The notes under the pieces are model-generated. The model was not told the origin of the DNA. It did not search any database and saw only the letters and a list, made by a program, of their open reading frames with translations. From NCBI GenBank assembly GCA_018398805.1, contig JAGFBZ010001548.1, positions 1-64,000 of the forward strand: a stretch of DNA of 64,000 nucleotides. The letters run 5' to 3'. Positions 11,186-23,475 of this stretch are shown here, piece after piece. The position numbers and the translations under genes were made by a program. Origin of the DNA: Hirundichthys speculiger (taxonomy: Eukaryota; Chordata; Actinopteri; Beloniformes; Exocoetidae). Each line of letters opens with the position of its first letter. Position 1 is the stretch's first letter.

Positions 11186-12121
11186 GTAAAGTAAGTACAC
11201 TTTCAACAAGTTTATATTTCATAAAACAGCGTGCTTCTGGGGTTAAATGATGCCAGTGCCACTATGACTTACAAGATTATTTTTGTACTGTTAACGTTTT
11301 TGCTGTCTTTTAGTTGTCGTTAGCGGCCTAGCTTGGCTAGATTATAGTTAAATGCTTTATAAATAAAGTGGCGAACTAACTTGGTCTGTATTTAATTTGT
11401 TGAATTGGTCACTCTAGAAATATACATGCTAAACTGTCGGTGGTGCATGTAACCCTTGGCGTTTAGGGAAAACGCCAGCTCCATATTTTTTAATCAAACC
11501 ACTCCGTGCACCATGGACCTGCTGCAGTGACTAAAAATTAACCATGTTTACTTTTTACGAACGGATTTCGGATAATTTTTTGTCTCTAAACAGTAAGTAT
11601 CTAAGCACACTAAGATACAATTGACCAGATAACTACTTGCCTCATAAAGTGTCCTTATTTTGATTATAATAATCTCCACTCAAAAGTCAAAACTGCAAGG
11701 TGGTATGTTAATCCAGCATTGAGTTTGTGTTGGTTTATCGGTGAGTCACTATGCAAACAATTATCACCCGGCCCAAATCGGAGAATGACACTGTTAGAGT
11801 TTTTAACACAAATCCAGTTTAATTATTGATAATCATCTGGATTCAATCTGTGGATAGTGATGAAAAGAGATCCAGCAAAGCTTCACTTTTACAAAGAAAA
11901 TGGACTTGCATTGTATTCGATTGCAAGAAGGTGTGTGGAAACGTGAATTTCTGAGTTGATTGCTTGTAGCATGAAGTCAATTGTTGATGATCATTATCGG
12001 ATTATACTATGAGCAAACTGACCACTTCCAAATAAACAACTAATGTTTTGTGTGTGGTTATGTAAGGTAATTTTCTGGGTGGGTTTTGACAAAAAAAAAT
12101 GATTCGGAGGTCAGTTGGGTG

Positions 12122-13140
12122 TAGGGATGCAATGGTACTCGGTAAAATACGGTACGGTTCGGTACGACCTGCACGGGACGGGAGGCTTTTATGTCCCGCG
12201 GTATTTATGTTCCAATAACTTTGCATTGGACTTGCACGTGAGCGTGCGTGCCTTTTAGGCAACAGGCCCCCCACTGCATATCAATGTCCACTCGCCTCCG
12301 CTCACTCACAGTGACCAGCCTATCACACTTTGGCTGGTTGGCTGCAGCTCATAGACGCAGAAAAAGAAAAAAAAAACAAGCAGGCATGGCCAGCGGTAGC
12401 GGAGAAATTGGTAAAAGCTTTTTTTAATCACCGGTGTGGGAGCATTTTGGTTTTGCTGTTGAATACACCGGCGAGGGAGTGAAAACAGTTAACAGAACAC
12501 AATCTTCCACCTCCCTGAACCCGGATCTTACCTGCGTAAGATCCAGTTGTTACCAGTTGTGCGTCTTGGCGCAGCTGATGTGCTTTTTAAAACACTGCAG
12601 AACGAATCGTTGGATGCGCATTTAAAGATCAGGAACAATTAATGTTCCTGTCCCTCCTCGACCACCAACAGTTTCAGACATATCGGAAATAAATTCCTGC
12701 ATGCAACCTTTTACAGCTTGACACCAGACACAGAGATCTCCTTGGTTTCCTCCACAGCAGACATCTGAACGAGATCATGCCACAGCTGTACAGACTGACG
12801 TGTCTGGCCGTGACTATTCCCACACCCACCACAACTGCTGACCAGACATCCTCTGACCTCAAGAGAATAAAAACGTCTGCAAGTAATACGGTGTGCTTAA
12901 TCGAGAGGTAGAGCCGTTTGTGCACGTCCACATGTGACCAGGTGGACGCACATTTATTCCATTTGGACGCGCTCTTTTACGCGCCAACATGCGAGTTGCG
13001 TTTTCTGCAAACTCGGTATCTTGCGATTGCGGGTTTAGGGTAGCAGGTGGTCTGAAACTGTACCGAATCCGTACCGAAACCGTGACACAAATACCGCGGT
13101 ACGGACCATACCGTGAGCCACCTGTACCGTTGCACCCCTA
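12122..13140. mobile_element. Non-autonomous hAT element, 1,019 bp, with exact 8-bp target duplication
   Basis: It begins TAGGGATGCAATGGTAC and ends GTACCGTTGCACCCCTA, which are inverted repeats of each other with few mismatches. GTTGGGTG flanks both ends exactly (12114-12121 and 13141-13148). The interior has CGGTACGG-type subterminal motifs but no transposase. A 36-bp interior block (12901-12936) is identical, inverted, to part of the element near 41.6 kb, and the 12.25-12.51 kb part recurs inverted at 20281-20560. It sits in knop1 intron 1 if the proposed first exon is right. Confidence 0.9.
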
Positions 13141-14446
13141 GTTGGGTGACAGTGTCTCAGTCAGATTGTGTAGTGTGTCGGTCCCAGTTGCCAATCAGTC
13201 AAGTAAAGTGAACACGTGACTTTAAGACTTTGAAATACAGGACAGCAAGTGGTAAGGTTTGAACAGCACAACAAACAACTGACACTAGAAGTCTGAAGGA
13301 AACTAAACTATGACTATAAAGAGACTGGATGCAGTCCTAAAAAGTGTGTGTGATGATGGGGAAGTTTGCCTCAACCAGACACAGGTTGATCTGAGTGCTT
13401 AAAAAAAAATCTGTTCAAATCAAAAATACTTTATTAGTCCCTAAAGGGAAATTAATCAAATAACTTGTGAAATTATTACAAAACTGAAAGCATATTAGAT
13501 TAGATGTGGTTAGAGGATCAGACTGCAGGTCAGTATGTTAGTTTATATTCCACAGACATCCACATACAGGTGGAGGTAAACGCTGGGATGGTATGTAACT
13601 CTGGAAACTGGCCTACAAACATACAGAGGAAAGAAAAACAATGGGGTGGGGGTAGGACAGCACAAAAAACTATGGGAACAATGAAGTGCAGATACATTTA
13701 TGATATGTTCCTAATTAACTAGAAATATGAATAAATAGAAATCATTTTATTGGCATACAGGAGTACATTGAGATTAAAAAAGTAATTATGGATATAGCTA
13801 AAGAAGAAAGGTAAAGCCGGGAAGAGAAGTAGGGTGAGGACTCTGCTCTGTGCTTGTAGATGCCAACATGTAGATCATGTTGGTGTCTCCCTGCAGCGTA
13901 GACCTATAGCAGCATAGCTATAACAAGGCTGTGTTTCAGACCAGCCTGCTCTAGTCTTGTCTTCATCCATTCCTGTAACTGTAGCTGTGACTATTGGTCC
14001 TAACACACTATTGTTGAGACTAACCATAGGATCTACTAAACAGAAATGTTTTCAGTTTAGTTTTATAGGTGGAGGTGGCGTCAGCCTCCTGAACCCAAAC
14101 TGGTAGCTGGTTCCATAGTAAAGGTGTCTGATAGCAGAAGGACCTCCCTCCAAATCTACTTTTGGATATTCTAGGAACTACAAGTAAACCTGCACTCTAA
14201 GAGCAGAGAGCTCTATTAGGAGCTTGAAGCGTCATCAGGTCTTGTAAATAACAAGAAGTTTGGCCTTTAAGGACCTTATATGCGAGTAGCAGAAACATGT
14301 GGCAGGTAAAGCACTGAGTCCTGCAAAGAGACATTGATGAGAAAAAACCCAGCCCCACACAGACTCTCAAACATTTGGTTTGATTTATTTAGTGTTTATT
14401 GCTGTTTCACTTCCACTTTGTCTTTTTTTTCTTGTTTTTATATCAG
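13141..14446. other. Repeat-rich sequence upstream of the knop1 coding exon
   Basis: At 13415-13470 is a LINE end motif (ACTTTATTAGTCCCTAAAGG). From about 13840 to 14345 is sequence resembling a degenerate fish repeat, without clear ends. No exon is recognised before the acceptor at 14446. Confidence 0.4.
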
Positions 14447-14491
14447 AAAAGCCAGAGATTTGTTGCTGTCGAGAAACAATTGGAAACAAAG

Positions 14492-17485
14492 ATGAAGAAG
14501 GATAAGAGTGAGGAGAATCTTGTAAAGAAGAAGAAACCCAAGAAAAAACAAGTGTCTAAACTTGAAAACGGGAACTGTGCTGCTGAGGACACAAACAAAA
14601 TTGAGATGAAAAAAGAAAAGACGAGTAAAAAGGTTGACAGAGTGGCAGAAGAGAAGTGTTGGAATGGAAGAGGTGAGAAAAATGAGAAAAAGAAAATGAA
14701 AAAGAACAGGAACATCGACTGCGATTCCTTTAATGATGTAAATAATTTTGATGTCATGGATGGTAAAGACAAAAAGGCAAGTAAAAAGAAGAAGAAGAAG
14801 CTGGATGATGATGTAAATCAAGAAGAAAGTGGGCAGAGTTCATTAAAAGATGAAAAAGTGGAAAAGAAACAAAAGAAGAAAAAAGTACAAAATAAGTTGC
14901 TACAAATCAAATCTAAAAATTTACCTAGAGAAGAGGAGGAGGAGGAACATCAATCTGGAGAAGATAACACAGAAAAGAGAGGCAAGAAAAGAAAAAGTGA
15001 TGTCCCAGCTGTAAACACAGAGCAGATGGAGGAGCCTGTTAAAAAAAAGAAGAAAAAAGAAAGCCCAGAAACTGAAGTTGAGGTGGTAAAACTGAAAAAA
15101 AAGACAAAGAGGGAAGCCAAAATTAAAGAAAATGGAAATACATGTAAAGCAACTGGGAAAAAATGTAAGAAGTCAACAGAGGTGGTAGATGGGAGCATTC
15201 GCAAGAAGAAAAAAGGTATATCTGCTGATAGTATGATTGTTGTCACAGAGGAAGGGAAGACAAAGAGGAGAAAAAAGAAAACATGTAAAACAACCTCTTC
15301 AGAGGATTTTGAAGTAGAAGTGATGAAACCAAAAAAGAAAAAAGTAAAAATTGACAAGGAGGAACCGCTGTTAGTTAGATGTGAAGATGTCGAGGATGAC
15401 ATGCAAAGTAATGTCACAGCAGCTGCTGACACAAAGAAGAAAAAAAGCAAAAAGAAAAAGAGCTCCGTGACGGTCGAGGAGGTTGATGGTACTGGAGTTA
15501 AAGCTGGTGTAAAAAAGAAGAAAAAAATGAAAGAGCAGATGAGCTCAGAGGTGAGTAAAATATTCAACACAGTCCTTTGATGTTTGTTAATTTTCATGTA
15601 CATTTAGTGAACTTAATTTATTTTTCAGGAGTCAGAAGGAGAAGTTGTTTTTCTGTCACATAAGAATGGAAACACTGAGATCAACATTGACCAGGTAAAT
15701 ATGGCTCTTAATAACTTTGGTGTTTTTCCTAGGAGATCTTTCATATTATCAATTTTGAATTCATAATCTCACATTGAAAAAAAATGTAGTTTAATCCAAA
15801 ACTGCTGAATGCGTAGTGTCAATTATCTTTAATAGAGTTGTACCAGATCACGTACCTCACAAAGCGGATCATATTCGTCTCTGAGTCATGAATCAGATAG
15901 GTAAAGTTTTAAAAAAAGAAAGGAAGTCAAATAATTTTTCTTTCCAGTTATAAGTGAGTTCACTTAAAGAAACAGCATTCAACATATCAAATGTTTAAAT
16001 AAACAAAACATTGCCATTTTAACAGTGCAAAAGACATGCCCAGGATGAAACCTGCTGAAATTAAATGATCATTCAAGAAAAAAAAAAAAGTGGAATATAG
16101 AGGCATCATCAACATTTAAGTAAATTTCTTAGGCTTTTCTCCCATCAGAGACACAGTAGGACAATCTAATTTCATGTGTCGCCATGCTCAACATATTGCC
16201 ATGTTCATACAGCTTCCTTGTTTGGCAGTGCTGGCACAACAACAGTGTGCTTATACAGCACCTCTGTAGTCCAGGGACCACTCAAAGCACTTTTACAATG
16301 CAAGCAGCTTTCTCTCACTGCCACACACACACTAATTCAATTGATTTATTAAATAGACCAAAGTATCCCTGTAATGACTCCTATTAATTCCATAATCAAG
16401 TTTCACTATACTTAATGTATATGAAACCTAGGCAGGATTTAATGTTACTAGTTAGCCTAAACAGCATGCTTTTGGGGCGGGAGGAAATTGAAGTACCTGG
16501 GGTAAACCCACAGATTCACAGGAACATGCAAACTCAGCACAGAAAGTTGTCAAAGAAAGTGTCAGTACTAACCATTGTACCACTGTGCTGTCACTACTGT
16601 AATGTCATGAAATGATCCAGGACAATCAATCTGAAACGTAGATGAGAGAAACAGGATGAAGATGCTCACTGCATAAGGAAGCTTTTAGGGCCCGGCCCAA
16701 AAAAGCTCAGTCCCCCTTTGTTTTTAGCTTAATTATGCAAAGAGACATTGATGGCCCGAGGAGCCCAAGTTGTGCACAGGGGTGTGAGGTTCTAAAAGAT
16801 CAGATATACAGGAGGGACAGAGACCATTGAGTGCTTTAAAAGTAATCAATAAAATCTTAAAATCAATCCCAAAACGTACCGACAACCAGTGTTATGAAGC
16901 TAAAATGGGTGTAATATAATCAAATTTCCTTGTTGTTAAAATCCTGGCAGCAATGTTTTGAAGTGTCTGTGATCTGTTGGGGATTTATGATTGGTTAAAA
17001 AAAGTAGAACATTTAAGTAAAAAAGCTGTTAGTTATCTAGCCTTGATTAAATAAAAGCATGTAAAATCACCTCAGTGTCATTAGAAGTTAAAAACCATCT
17101 AATCCTTGAAATGTTTCTAAGACGATAGACTTACTGTCTATCATCTTAGACAGTCCATCTTACTGGACTGACTGTGAGAGTTTTATCGAATTATGTTCAA
17201 AGTTAAACTTGCTGCCAAACCAGATACCGAGGTTCCTTGCTGGAGACTTCATGTAACCTACTAAAGACCCAATTAAAAGAACTTCTGTCTTTGTTACCTT
17301 GAGCAGGACTGTTTCAGTGCTGTGGTGCTTCCAGAATCCAGACTGAAAAATGTTCAACTATAAAATGATTGTCCAGTACTACTAAAAACTGTGTGGCGAC
17401 TATTTTCTCTAAAAAAAAAAAAAAATTGATATAAAAGGTAGCGTAAAAACTGGTCTGTAGCTGCAGTGGAGAGATGGATCCAGCG

Positions 17486-17528
<43 letters not shown>

Positions 17529-20055
17529 GTCACACATGCAGATTTAAAATAATCAGGAACACAACCAGATGTGGTTGAAATCACCGGCTACGGCCAGGAA
17601 CCTGCTGGGTTGTTGTGATGTCTGCAACTTAGCGGAAGAGCTGATGATGTCACATGCAGCGTCAGCTCCAGTTAATGGCAGAATATAAACTGCCAATCCA
17701 ATAACACTGGTGAATTCTCTCAATTAATAATAAGGATGGAAATTTGCACCTAACAGTTAAATATCCAGGCTGCAGAAACAATGCTTCACAGTAGTATCTT
17801 GGATTAACAGTATCTGTTGTTGGTAAGCACTGCAATTCCACCGTCTTCTCTTCATATCTGTCCGCTTTTATCATCTGAATACTGGACAGAGAGATGCTGA
17901 AGTTGGGAACATGCTCCTGTAGCCACGTCTCAGTGAAACACATTAAACTGCATTGCCAAAACTCCAGATTTTTCCTTGTCGGCACGTCAAGCTCGTCCAT
18001 CTTGTCAGTGAGAGATCTCATGTTCCCCGTCATGAAGGAGGGGAGAGCTGATATAAACCGCTTTCCCCCTGCTCTGCCTCCGCGGTGTCTCCTCTTCAAC
18101 TCCTCAGGATTTGGGGGTTTCAGTCTGGGTATTATTTGGCTTCTTGATACCTGCATCAGCTGCTTCCGCTTGTAAACAACTTTCTCGTTGCCACGGTTAC
18201 TCACCATAACAGGTGGTCAAAAAAATGAAAAAGTAACCAAGAAAAGTAGCACAGCACTCAAACCGGGATAAAACAAAACAAAACAAAAAAGATCCAGTGT
18301 AATGAATGAGGAAGACTTTGTTGAAAACTCAAATATGCAAAAAGCTGGCAGAGGTTCTGCAGCAAGCAGCCACCATGCAGCTTTTCTAGATGTTTAACCT
18401 TCTTTTAAGATGGTCTTCAAATTGTTTAAAACTGTGTAATGTGTGTTTTTTTGTAGGAAAGAAGACAGGCTTTACAAATGGAGATTGACAAAGCTTCTCA
18501 ACCTGAAAGACCACCCAAACCTGCGGTCAGTATTAGTTTTTTTTAAGGTTTTTAGTGCTGAACCTTTTATCAAACTGTTGGAGCAACAAGAGGTGGAGTT
18601 GAAAATGCTATGGAGTGCCACACATAAGATAAGATAAGATATTCCTTTATTTGTCCCACAATGGGGACATTTACAATGTTACAGCAGCAGTGAGAATAGC
18701 AATAAAAAAGAGAAAAGGACAACAATAAAATAGGATAAAACAATAATAAAAACAAACAATAACTACAATAGAGAATATAATAAATAATAACTCTGACTTT
18801 ATTTACAAGGATATGTTGGTAGTGATTACTACACCTGAGAAGTTATTGTACGTCAGTGAGTATGTATATTGCACATGTCAATGAATATGTATGTATATTG
18901 CACACAATAGTAATGAGTCACATATGCTCCAGACTGCAGGAAAATCTGTTTGATTTCTTAGACTGTTCTAAAGACATGGTTCAAAGCAATCAGATTACAG
19001 TGATCTCTTAGTTTTCGTGGTTAATGGGGACCAGCCCCAGCGCCCCCCACCCCCAGATAGAAGATAGAAGCTTGAAGTTCAGTTAGTGAGATCATTAAAT
19101 CTGTGAGAAAATAACGGGTGTCAAACTGATGGCTTTTATTTAAGGATGAAGGCAGCAAATGTACATACTGGTTATACTGCATTTCTCAGAAAATCTGAGT
19201 AAAATGGATCATTATAGACATTATTTAGAAAAACAGCGTACTTTGATTCAAAAGTTGTTTGAAGATGGGAAAAGGTACAAAGAAGTGCACAAAATGGTTG
19301 GCTACTCAGCTGTAATGGCAATGATCTAAGAATGCTTTAAAATGGCAAACAAAACTAGAAAGATGTGGAAGAAAATGGATCATTCAAATGGATCGAAGAA
19401 TGGCCAAAATGGAAAGAACTCCAGGGGTGTCCAAGAAGACCTCAACTTACCTGTGAGTACTGTAACAATTAGAAGACACGTATGTGCAGTGTTCCCAATT
19501 CATGTATGGAAATAAGAGATAATATAAGGATTTTGAGTTTTACTCACTTTTTTCAAAAAAACACTGCCATTATTTTGAACACGTCTGTACCTATAACTTA
19601 CCCGTCAGTACGCAATTTGCACTTGTTGATGAGCTTTTCATCACAGTTTTTCAGGCCTGCTTATCAAAAGGCTGGTCATCTTCCACAGCTCAGGAACCTT
19701 CTATTTTTTTCGGTTAATTTCTCATTTTTCTCCCATTGTTTCTGTTCTGCAGGGTTTGGGCCAGTGGAGTACTGCACAGTTTGACAATGCTGAACAGCAG
19801 AAAAAATTCCTGCGTTTGATGGGTGGCTTCAAAAACAGTTTTCAGCCGGCTGTCACCAACACTGGAGGAACTAATATGGCACTGGGGAAAAAAGCACAAC
19901 AGCAGTTGCAGCAAGGACTTCTAGGAGAGTTTGAGCGTGCTCAATCACGCAGAATGGACTCTAGTAACAGGGGAGCTGGACTTGGGTTTACTGCTCCATC
20001 CAACAAGTTTTCCATTGACATCAACGCATGCCGCTCAGTCCGCTTTGATGATTGA
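14492..20055 (+). CDS. knop1: Lysine-rich nucleolar protein 1
   Basis: Four coding exons were placed: 14492-15550 (exon from 14447), 15629-15694, 18457-18525 and 19753-20055. All join in phase 0 and give 498 residues; human KNOP1 is about 458. The large first coding exon is almost entirely lysine/glutamate-rich, with repeated KKKKK blocks typical of nucleolar localisation. The third exon encodes ERRQALQMEIDKASQ. The last encodes QWSTAQFDNAEQQKKFLRLM, GGFKNS, NMALGKKAQQQLQQ and GLGFTAPSNK, the conserved C-terminal domain of KNOP1. The start is the first ATG after the acceptor (MKKDKSEENL). The third intron-exon boundary uses donor GTCAGT, a weaker form. Its role in the nucleolus is poorly defined; it has been linked to ribosome-related and nucleolar assemblies. 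Introns contain LINE and Tc1 relics. The family call is firm; the exact first exon is not. Confidence 0.9.
15695..18456. other. knop1 intron with repeat relics
   Basis: Intron of about 2.8 kb. It holds fragments of dispersed repeats (for example 16230-16560 and about 16680-17480), a 31-nt T run (17490-17520), and the minus-strand LINE fragment listed separately. No host exon is seen. Confidence 0.5.
17662..18207 (-). mobile_element. LINE ORF2 N-terminal (endonuclease) fragment
   Basis: The minus-strand frame of 181 residues contains GNMRSLTDKMDEL and CSLMCFTETWLQEHVPN. These are the start of the apurinic-type endonuclease domain in fish non-LTR retrotransposons (N-x-R-S-L and E-T-W-L blocks). 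Before it are basic residues such as PEELKRRHRGGRAG. The catalytic remainder and the reverse transcriptase are absent. It lies antisense inside a knop1 intron. Confidence 0.75.
18626..18960 (-). mobile_element. LINE 3' end, antisense, with ATAAG tail
   Basis: AAGATAAGATAAGAT at the left is the reverse complement of a short tandem tail. It is followed by ATTCCTTTATTTGTCCCACA, a motif I associate with fish Rex1/L2-type 3' ends. The rest grades into AT-rich sequence with repeated TATATTGCACA. Confidence 0.55.
19190..19490 (+). pseudogene. Tc1-family transposase relic, N-terminal part
   Basis: Pieces such as KLFEDGKRYKEVHKMVGYSA, WQTKLE, QMDRRMAKME and a final region ending TVTIRRHV resemble the paired helix-turn-helix DNA-binding region of Tc1 transposases. 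Frameshifts and stops break it. It is in the last knop1 intron. Confidence 0.65.
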
Positions 20056-20116
20056 TCAGTGGGGTAGATATTTGTATAGAAGTGCTTGTAGTTTGTTTTT
20101 TATTTTAAACTGTTGA

Positions 20117-20280
<164 letters not shown>

Positions 20281-20282
<2 letters not shown>

Positions 20283-20560
20283 TCTGTTAACTGTTTTCAC
20301 TCCCTCGCTGGTGTATTCAACACACAAAATCAAAAATCACTGGTGTGCTCCCACACCAGTGATTAAAAAAAAGTTTTTACAATTTTCTCCGCTACCGCTG
20401 GCCATGCCTGCTTGTTTTTCTTTTTCTTTTCTTCTTTTTTTCTGTGTCTATGAGCTGCAGCCAACCGGTCAAAGTGTGATAGGCTGGTCACTGTGAGTGA
20501 GTGGAAGCAAGTGGACATTGACATGCAGTGGCGGGCCTGTTGCCTAAAAGGCACACATAT
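20281..20560. mobile_element. Inverted partial copy of the 12-13 kb hAT element
   Basis: The sequence from TTCTGTTAACTGTTTTCACT through TGAGCTGCAGCCAACC to CAGGCCTGTT-like sequence is the reverse complement of about 12250-12510, with moderate divergence. The TIR ends are missing; the left edge runs into the TA array. Confidence 0.7.
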
Positions 20561-20583
20561 GATATATAAAATTATTATTAAAT

Positions 20584-20619
20584 TAAAAAAAAAAAAAAAA
20601 AAAATCTCCCGACTCCAAC

Positions 20620-20650
<31 letters not shown>

Positions 20651-20660
20651 AAAAAAAAAG
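20584..20660. repeat. Adjacent A, C and A homopolymer runs
   Basis: Runs of A (about 20585-20603), C (about 20621-20640) and A (20641-20659) lie close together. Such a stretch is prone to sequencing and assembly error. Confidence 0.9.
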
Positions 20661-21258
20661 AAAAAGAAACTCCTCGGATATACACGATTCATGTAGGTCA
20701 CCCTTTTTGATTTCAAAACGCCGAATTTGAGGGATTTTCATGCCTGAAGTATTAGTTATTCAGTGTTTAGAGCTTTTTGTGATTAAAAAAAAATTAAGAA
20801 AAGCTAATGTTCAGAGTTACAGGCATCAAAAAGACATGTTGAATTTAACATGCTATTTTCTTTGTTGTCAGTGATATGTTTTACTGTTGAAGTTCACCAG
20901 TGACTGACTCACTAGTTATTCTGAATTTTTGCCTTTAATAGGCAACTTAATTGTTTCATAACAACTACTTTTATTTTTGATATCTAACATCAGCCTTATA
21001 CTCAGTGTATTCTCACATAAGCAGGTATAATTAAAATTTGTGCCATTTTTATCTTTTATTTTTTGTTGAGGGAAAGTCAGAAATGGATTTTAAGTATGAG
21101 CAGAGTTTTGCAAACCTGTGAAGTGAGGCACACCAGATTGTGAGTTTTGCGTTTCATTATGTAATGTCAATTATCCCCCCAGGTATAATGTAAAGGATTA
21201 AGTTAATGTTGCCTAAATTTATGTTCAGTGGGTCTGGTGTACTGTCTCTTGGACATTA

Positions 21259-21264
21259 AATAAA
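21259..21264 (+). terminator. knop1: Candidate knop1 polyadenylation signal
   Basis: AATAAA about 1.2 kb after the stop codon, followed by T-rich sequence. It is the first good signal downstream outside a repeat. Confidence 0.45.
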
Positions 21265-21426
21265 CAAAAGAATACTATTTTGAAATTAAATCTGTGTTCC
21301 TCTTTTTCTTCTCAATAATAAAGCAAAATAAGTAATTGGGGTTAAATTGTCAATTTTTATTGAATTGAACTGAACCGAACCGTATCGAATTGTAGCCTGT
21401 GAATCAAGATTTGAATCGGATCATTT

Positions 21427-21503
21427 TGTGAGTACACCTCTAATATATATACATGTGTATATATGTGTGTATGCCTGTGTGTGTGTATATATATGTGTAT
21501 GCA

Positions 21504-21545
<42 letters not shown>
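21427..21545. repeat. TA/TG compound microsatellite
   Basis: Interleaved ATAT and GTGTGT blocks. Just before it (about 21355-21445) is a possible end of a hAT-like element, closing with ACACCTCTA. Confidence 0.8.
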
Positions 21546-21546
<1 letters not shown>

Positions 21547-23475
21547 TAGTTTACACATGGGGAGACAGATGTGTTTTATATAAGGAATTGTATATGTGCA
21601 AGTGTAAAACTATGATTTTGTCTTTGTTAAACTTGCTTCAGACAACATTGTTTTGGTCCTTTTATTTTTGAACCGATACAAACAATTCAAAAACCAGATT
21701 TTTCTGTAATTGTGAATAATGGTGTGTGTGTAGACTAAAAACACCATTGATCAAATCTAAGTCAAGGTATTAATGTAGATGGGTATGAAAGCTCTCCATC
21801 AGTATGAGCTCAGACAGATATGATGTAGATCCACATAACTAGGAATAAACACGTAAGCATTAATTTAAAGAAACTGCAGACAAATGCCACTTTGATTTTG
21901 ATAGTCATTTAATTCTTGGTCTTAAAATTTGCATTGAGAGAGGAAAAGTAAAAGTTCACTTCAACAAAAACAAGCATAGCTTGCCTGTTGTTGGCTCAAA
22001 AACATACATTTGTGATAATATGCTGGAAAGGAAGTACTGTAATTGACTATCATCTTTTACTTCAATATCCCATCCACAGTAGTTGGGTTGAAATCTGATT
22101 CAGCATTGGGCTCTAATACTGCTTTCTTGTGAGCCTCAGGAGGTGGACAAATGTTTTTCAGGAGAAATTAAGTTTATAGCAGCTTTCTGTGCATGGCCCA
22201 GTAAAACAGATCAGCTGCATAATGAAGTTATGCAAAGTTCTCCTACAGCATTTATGGTTAAAATGCCCGTAGTTATGCCTTAATACTCACGTTTGTCTCT
22301 ACAAGACCGGGACTTCAGCATCTGCACCAACTGCTCCAGGGCTACTCCAATCAGTTCAACCAGTTTTTTTTTTTTTAAACTTCCCATCCCACAGATTTCA
22401 TTTTATCCATTTGTTCCTAAATGGAAGATAAAGCTATGCAATGGAGAAACTAAACATTTTCCAAAGAGGCTATGTGGTTCATTCAGTTAATTTTTCTTTT
22501 TTCTTCAAAGCAGGATTCCTCAGTTATGGACGGATTTGTAAGAGGATTTTACACAATGTTTAGTCTAACTGACCTGAGAGGTGATTAACTTCAGTTATCA
22601 ATCTGAATCCAGAATATTCCTTTCACTTAGGCTTAGCAAAGGTATGTAGTATCAGGCTGCATTTGTTTATGAAATCAGTTATGAAAACCCTGACAAAATG
22701 TACCAAACTAACCACTGCCTTTTAGACTAAAGATATATCTGTCCCCGCAATCATGGTGAGACCACAAAAATGTATTGATTTTTCAAAACTTAAGTTATCA
22801 GCTCAAGAATTTAGGCAAAATTGGTAAATTTTACCCACTTCCTCCAGAAGCAACTGCAGAAACTTGCTTCTGCAGTAACTTAAATTAATAACTCGCTCTT
22901 GCATTTGGTTTTCTGCTTCGTACAGATTTGTCTTCCACCAGAAAGAAAATGAGAAAAATAAAAACATGAGGTGGGAACACTGGTTGAACATAGCACATCA
23001 TTCCATCCTTCAAGCAACCTGATTCTCTGTCATGCTACTTGACACTATAAGCTCATTCGGAAAACGAATCCTGCAACTGCAACCTTTCTTCACTGGATGC
23101 AAATTCAGATCATATTAAATTTGGTGAAACTCTAGCAGCCAAACTGTTAACATTATGAGTGAACTGATATAGATCTATTCAGGTTGCTATCAGGATATTT
23201 GAAGACAATGTTGCTAGTCTTACGACATCTTGACATCGCTGACAAAACTGTCACTATAATATGAAGAATACAACGCAAAAATGTTTCCAGCCTCTTTTCA
23301 ATCCAGCACAATAAAAAGATGACAAACTGTGCAGAGGAACAGCTATTTTCAAAGCACTCAGACATGAAAACAGAAGTAGCCAATGTATGTCGTCCACAAA
23401 ACAGAACTAGGAGGCTACTTGATGTAGAAAGGAGAAGTTGTGTGTTCCTGGAGATGGAAGGGAGTTTCAAGGCTC
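21546..23475. other. Sequence between convergent knop1 and exosc1
   Basis: Contains the exosc1 3' UTR at its right end. No further exon is recognised and I cannot pick a convincing exosc1 poly(A) signal. Confidence 0.4.

Noticed and set aside
14950..15603. 217-residue minus-strand open frame
   Set aside because: It is the shadow of the lysine-rich knop1 exon: its F/L/S-rich product is what complementing AAG/GAA codons gives.
22845..22880. Small hairpin around CTGCAG
   Set aside because: Arms are short and imperfect, with no other evidence of a structured RNA.
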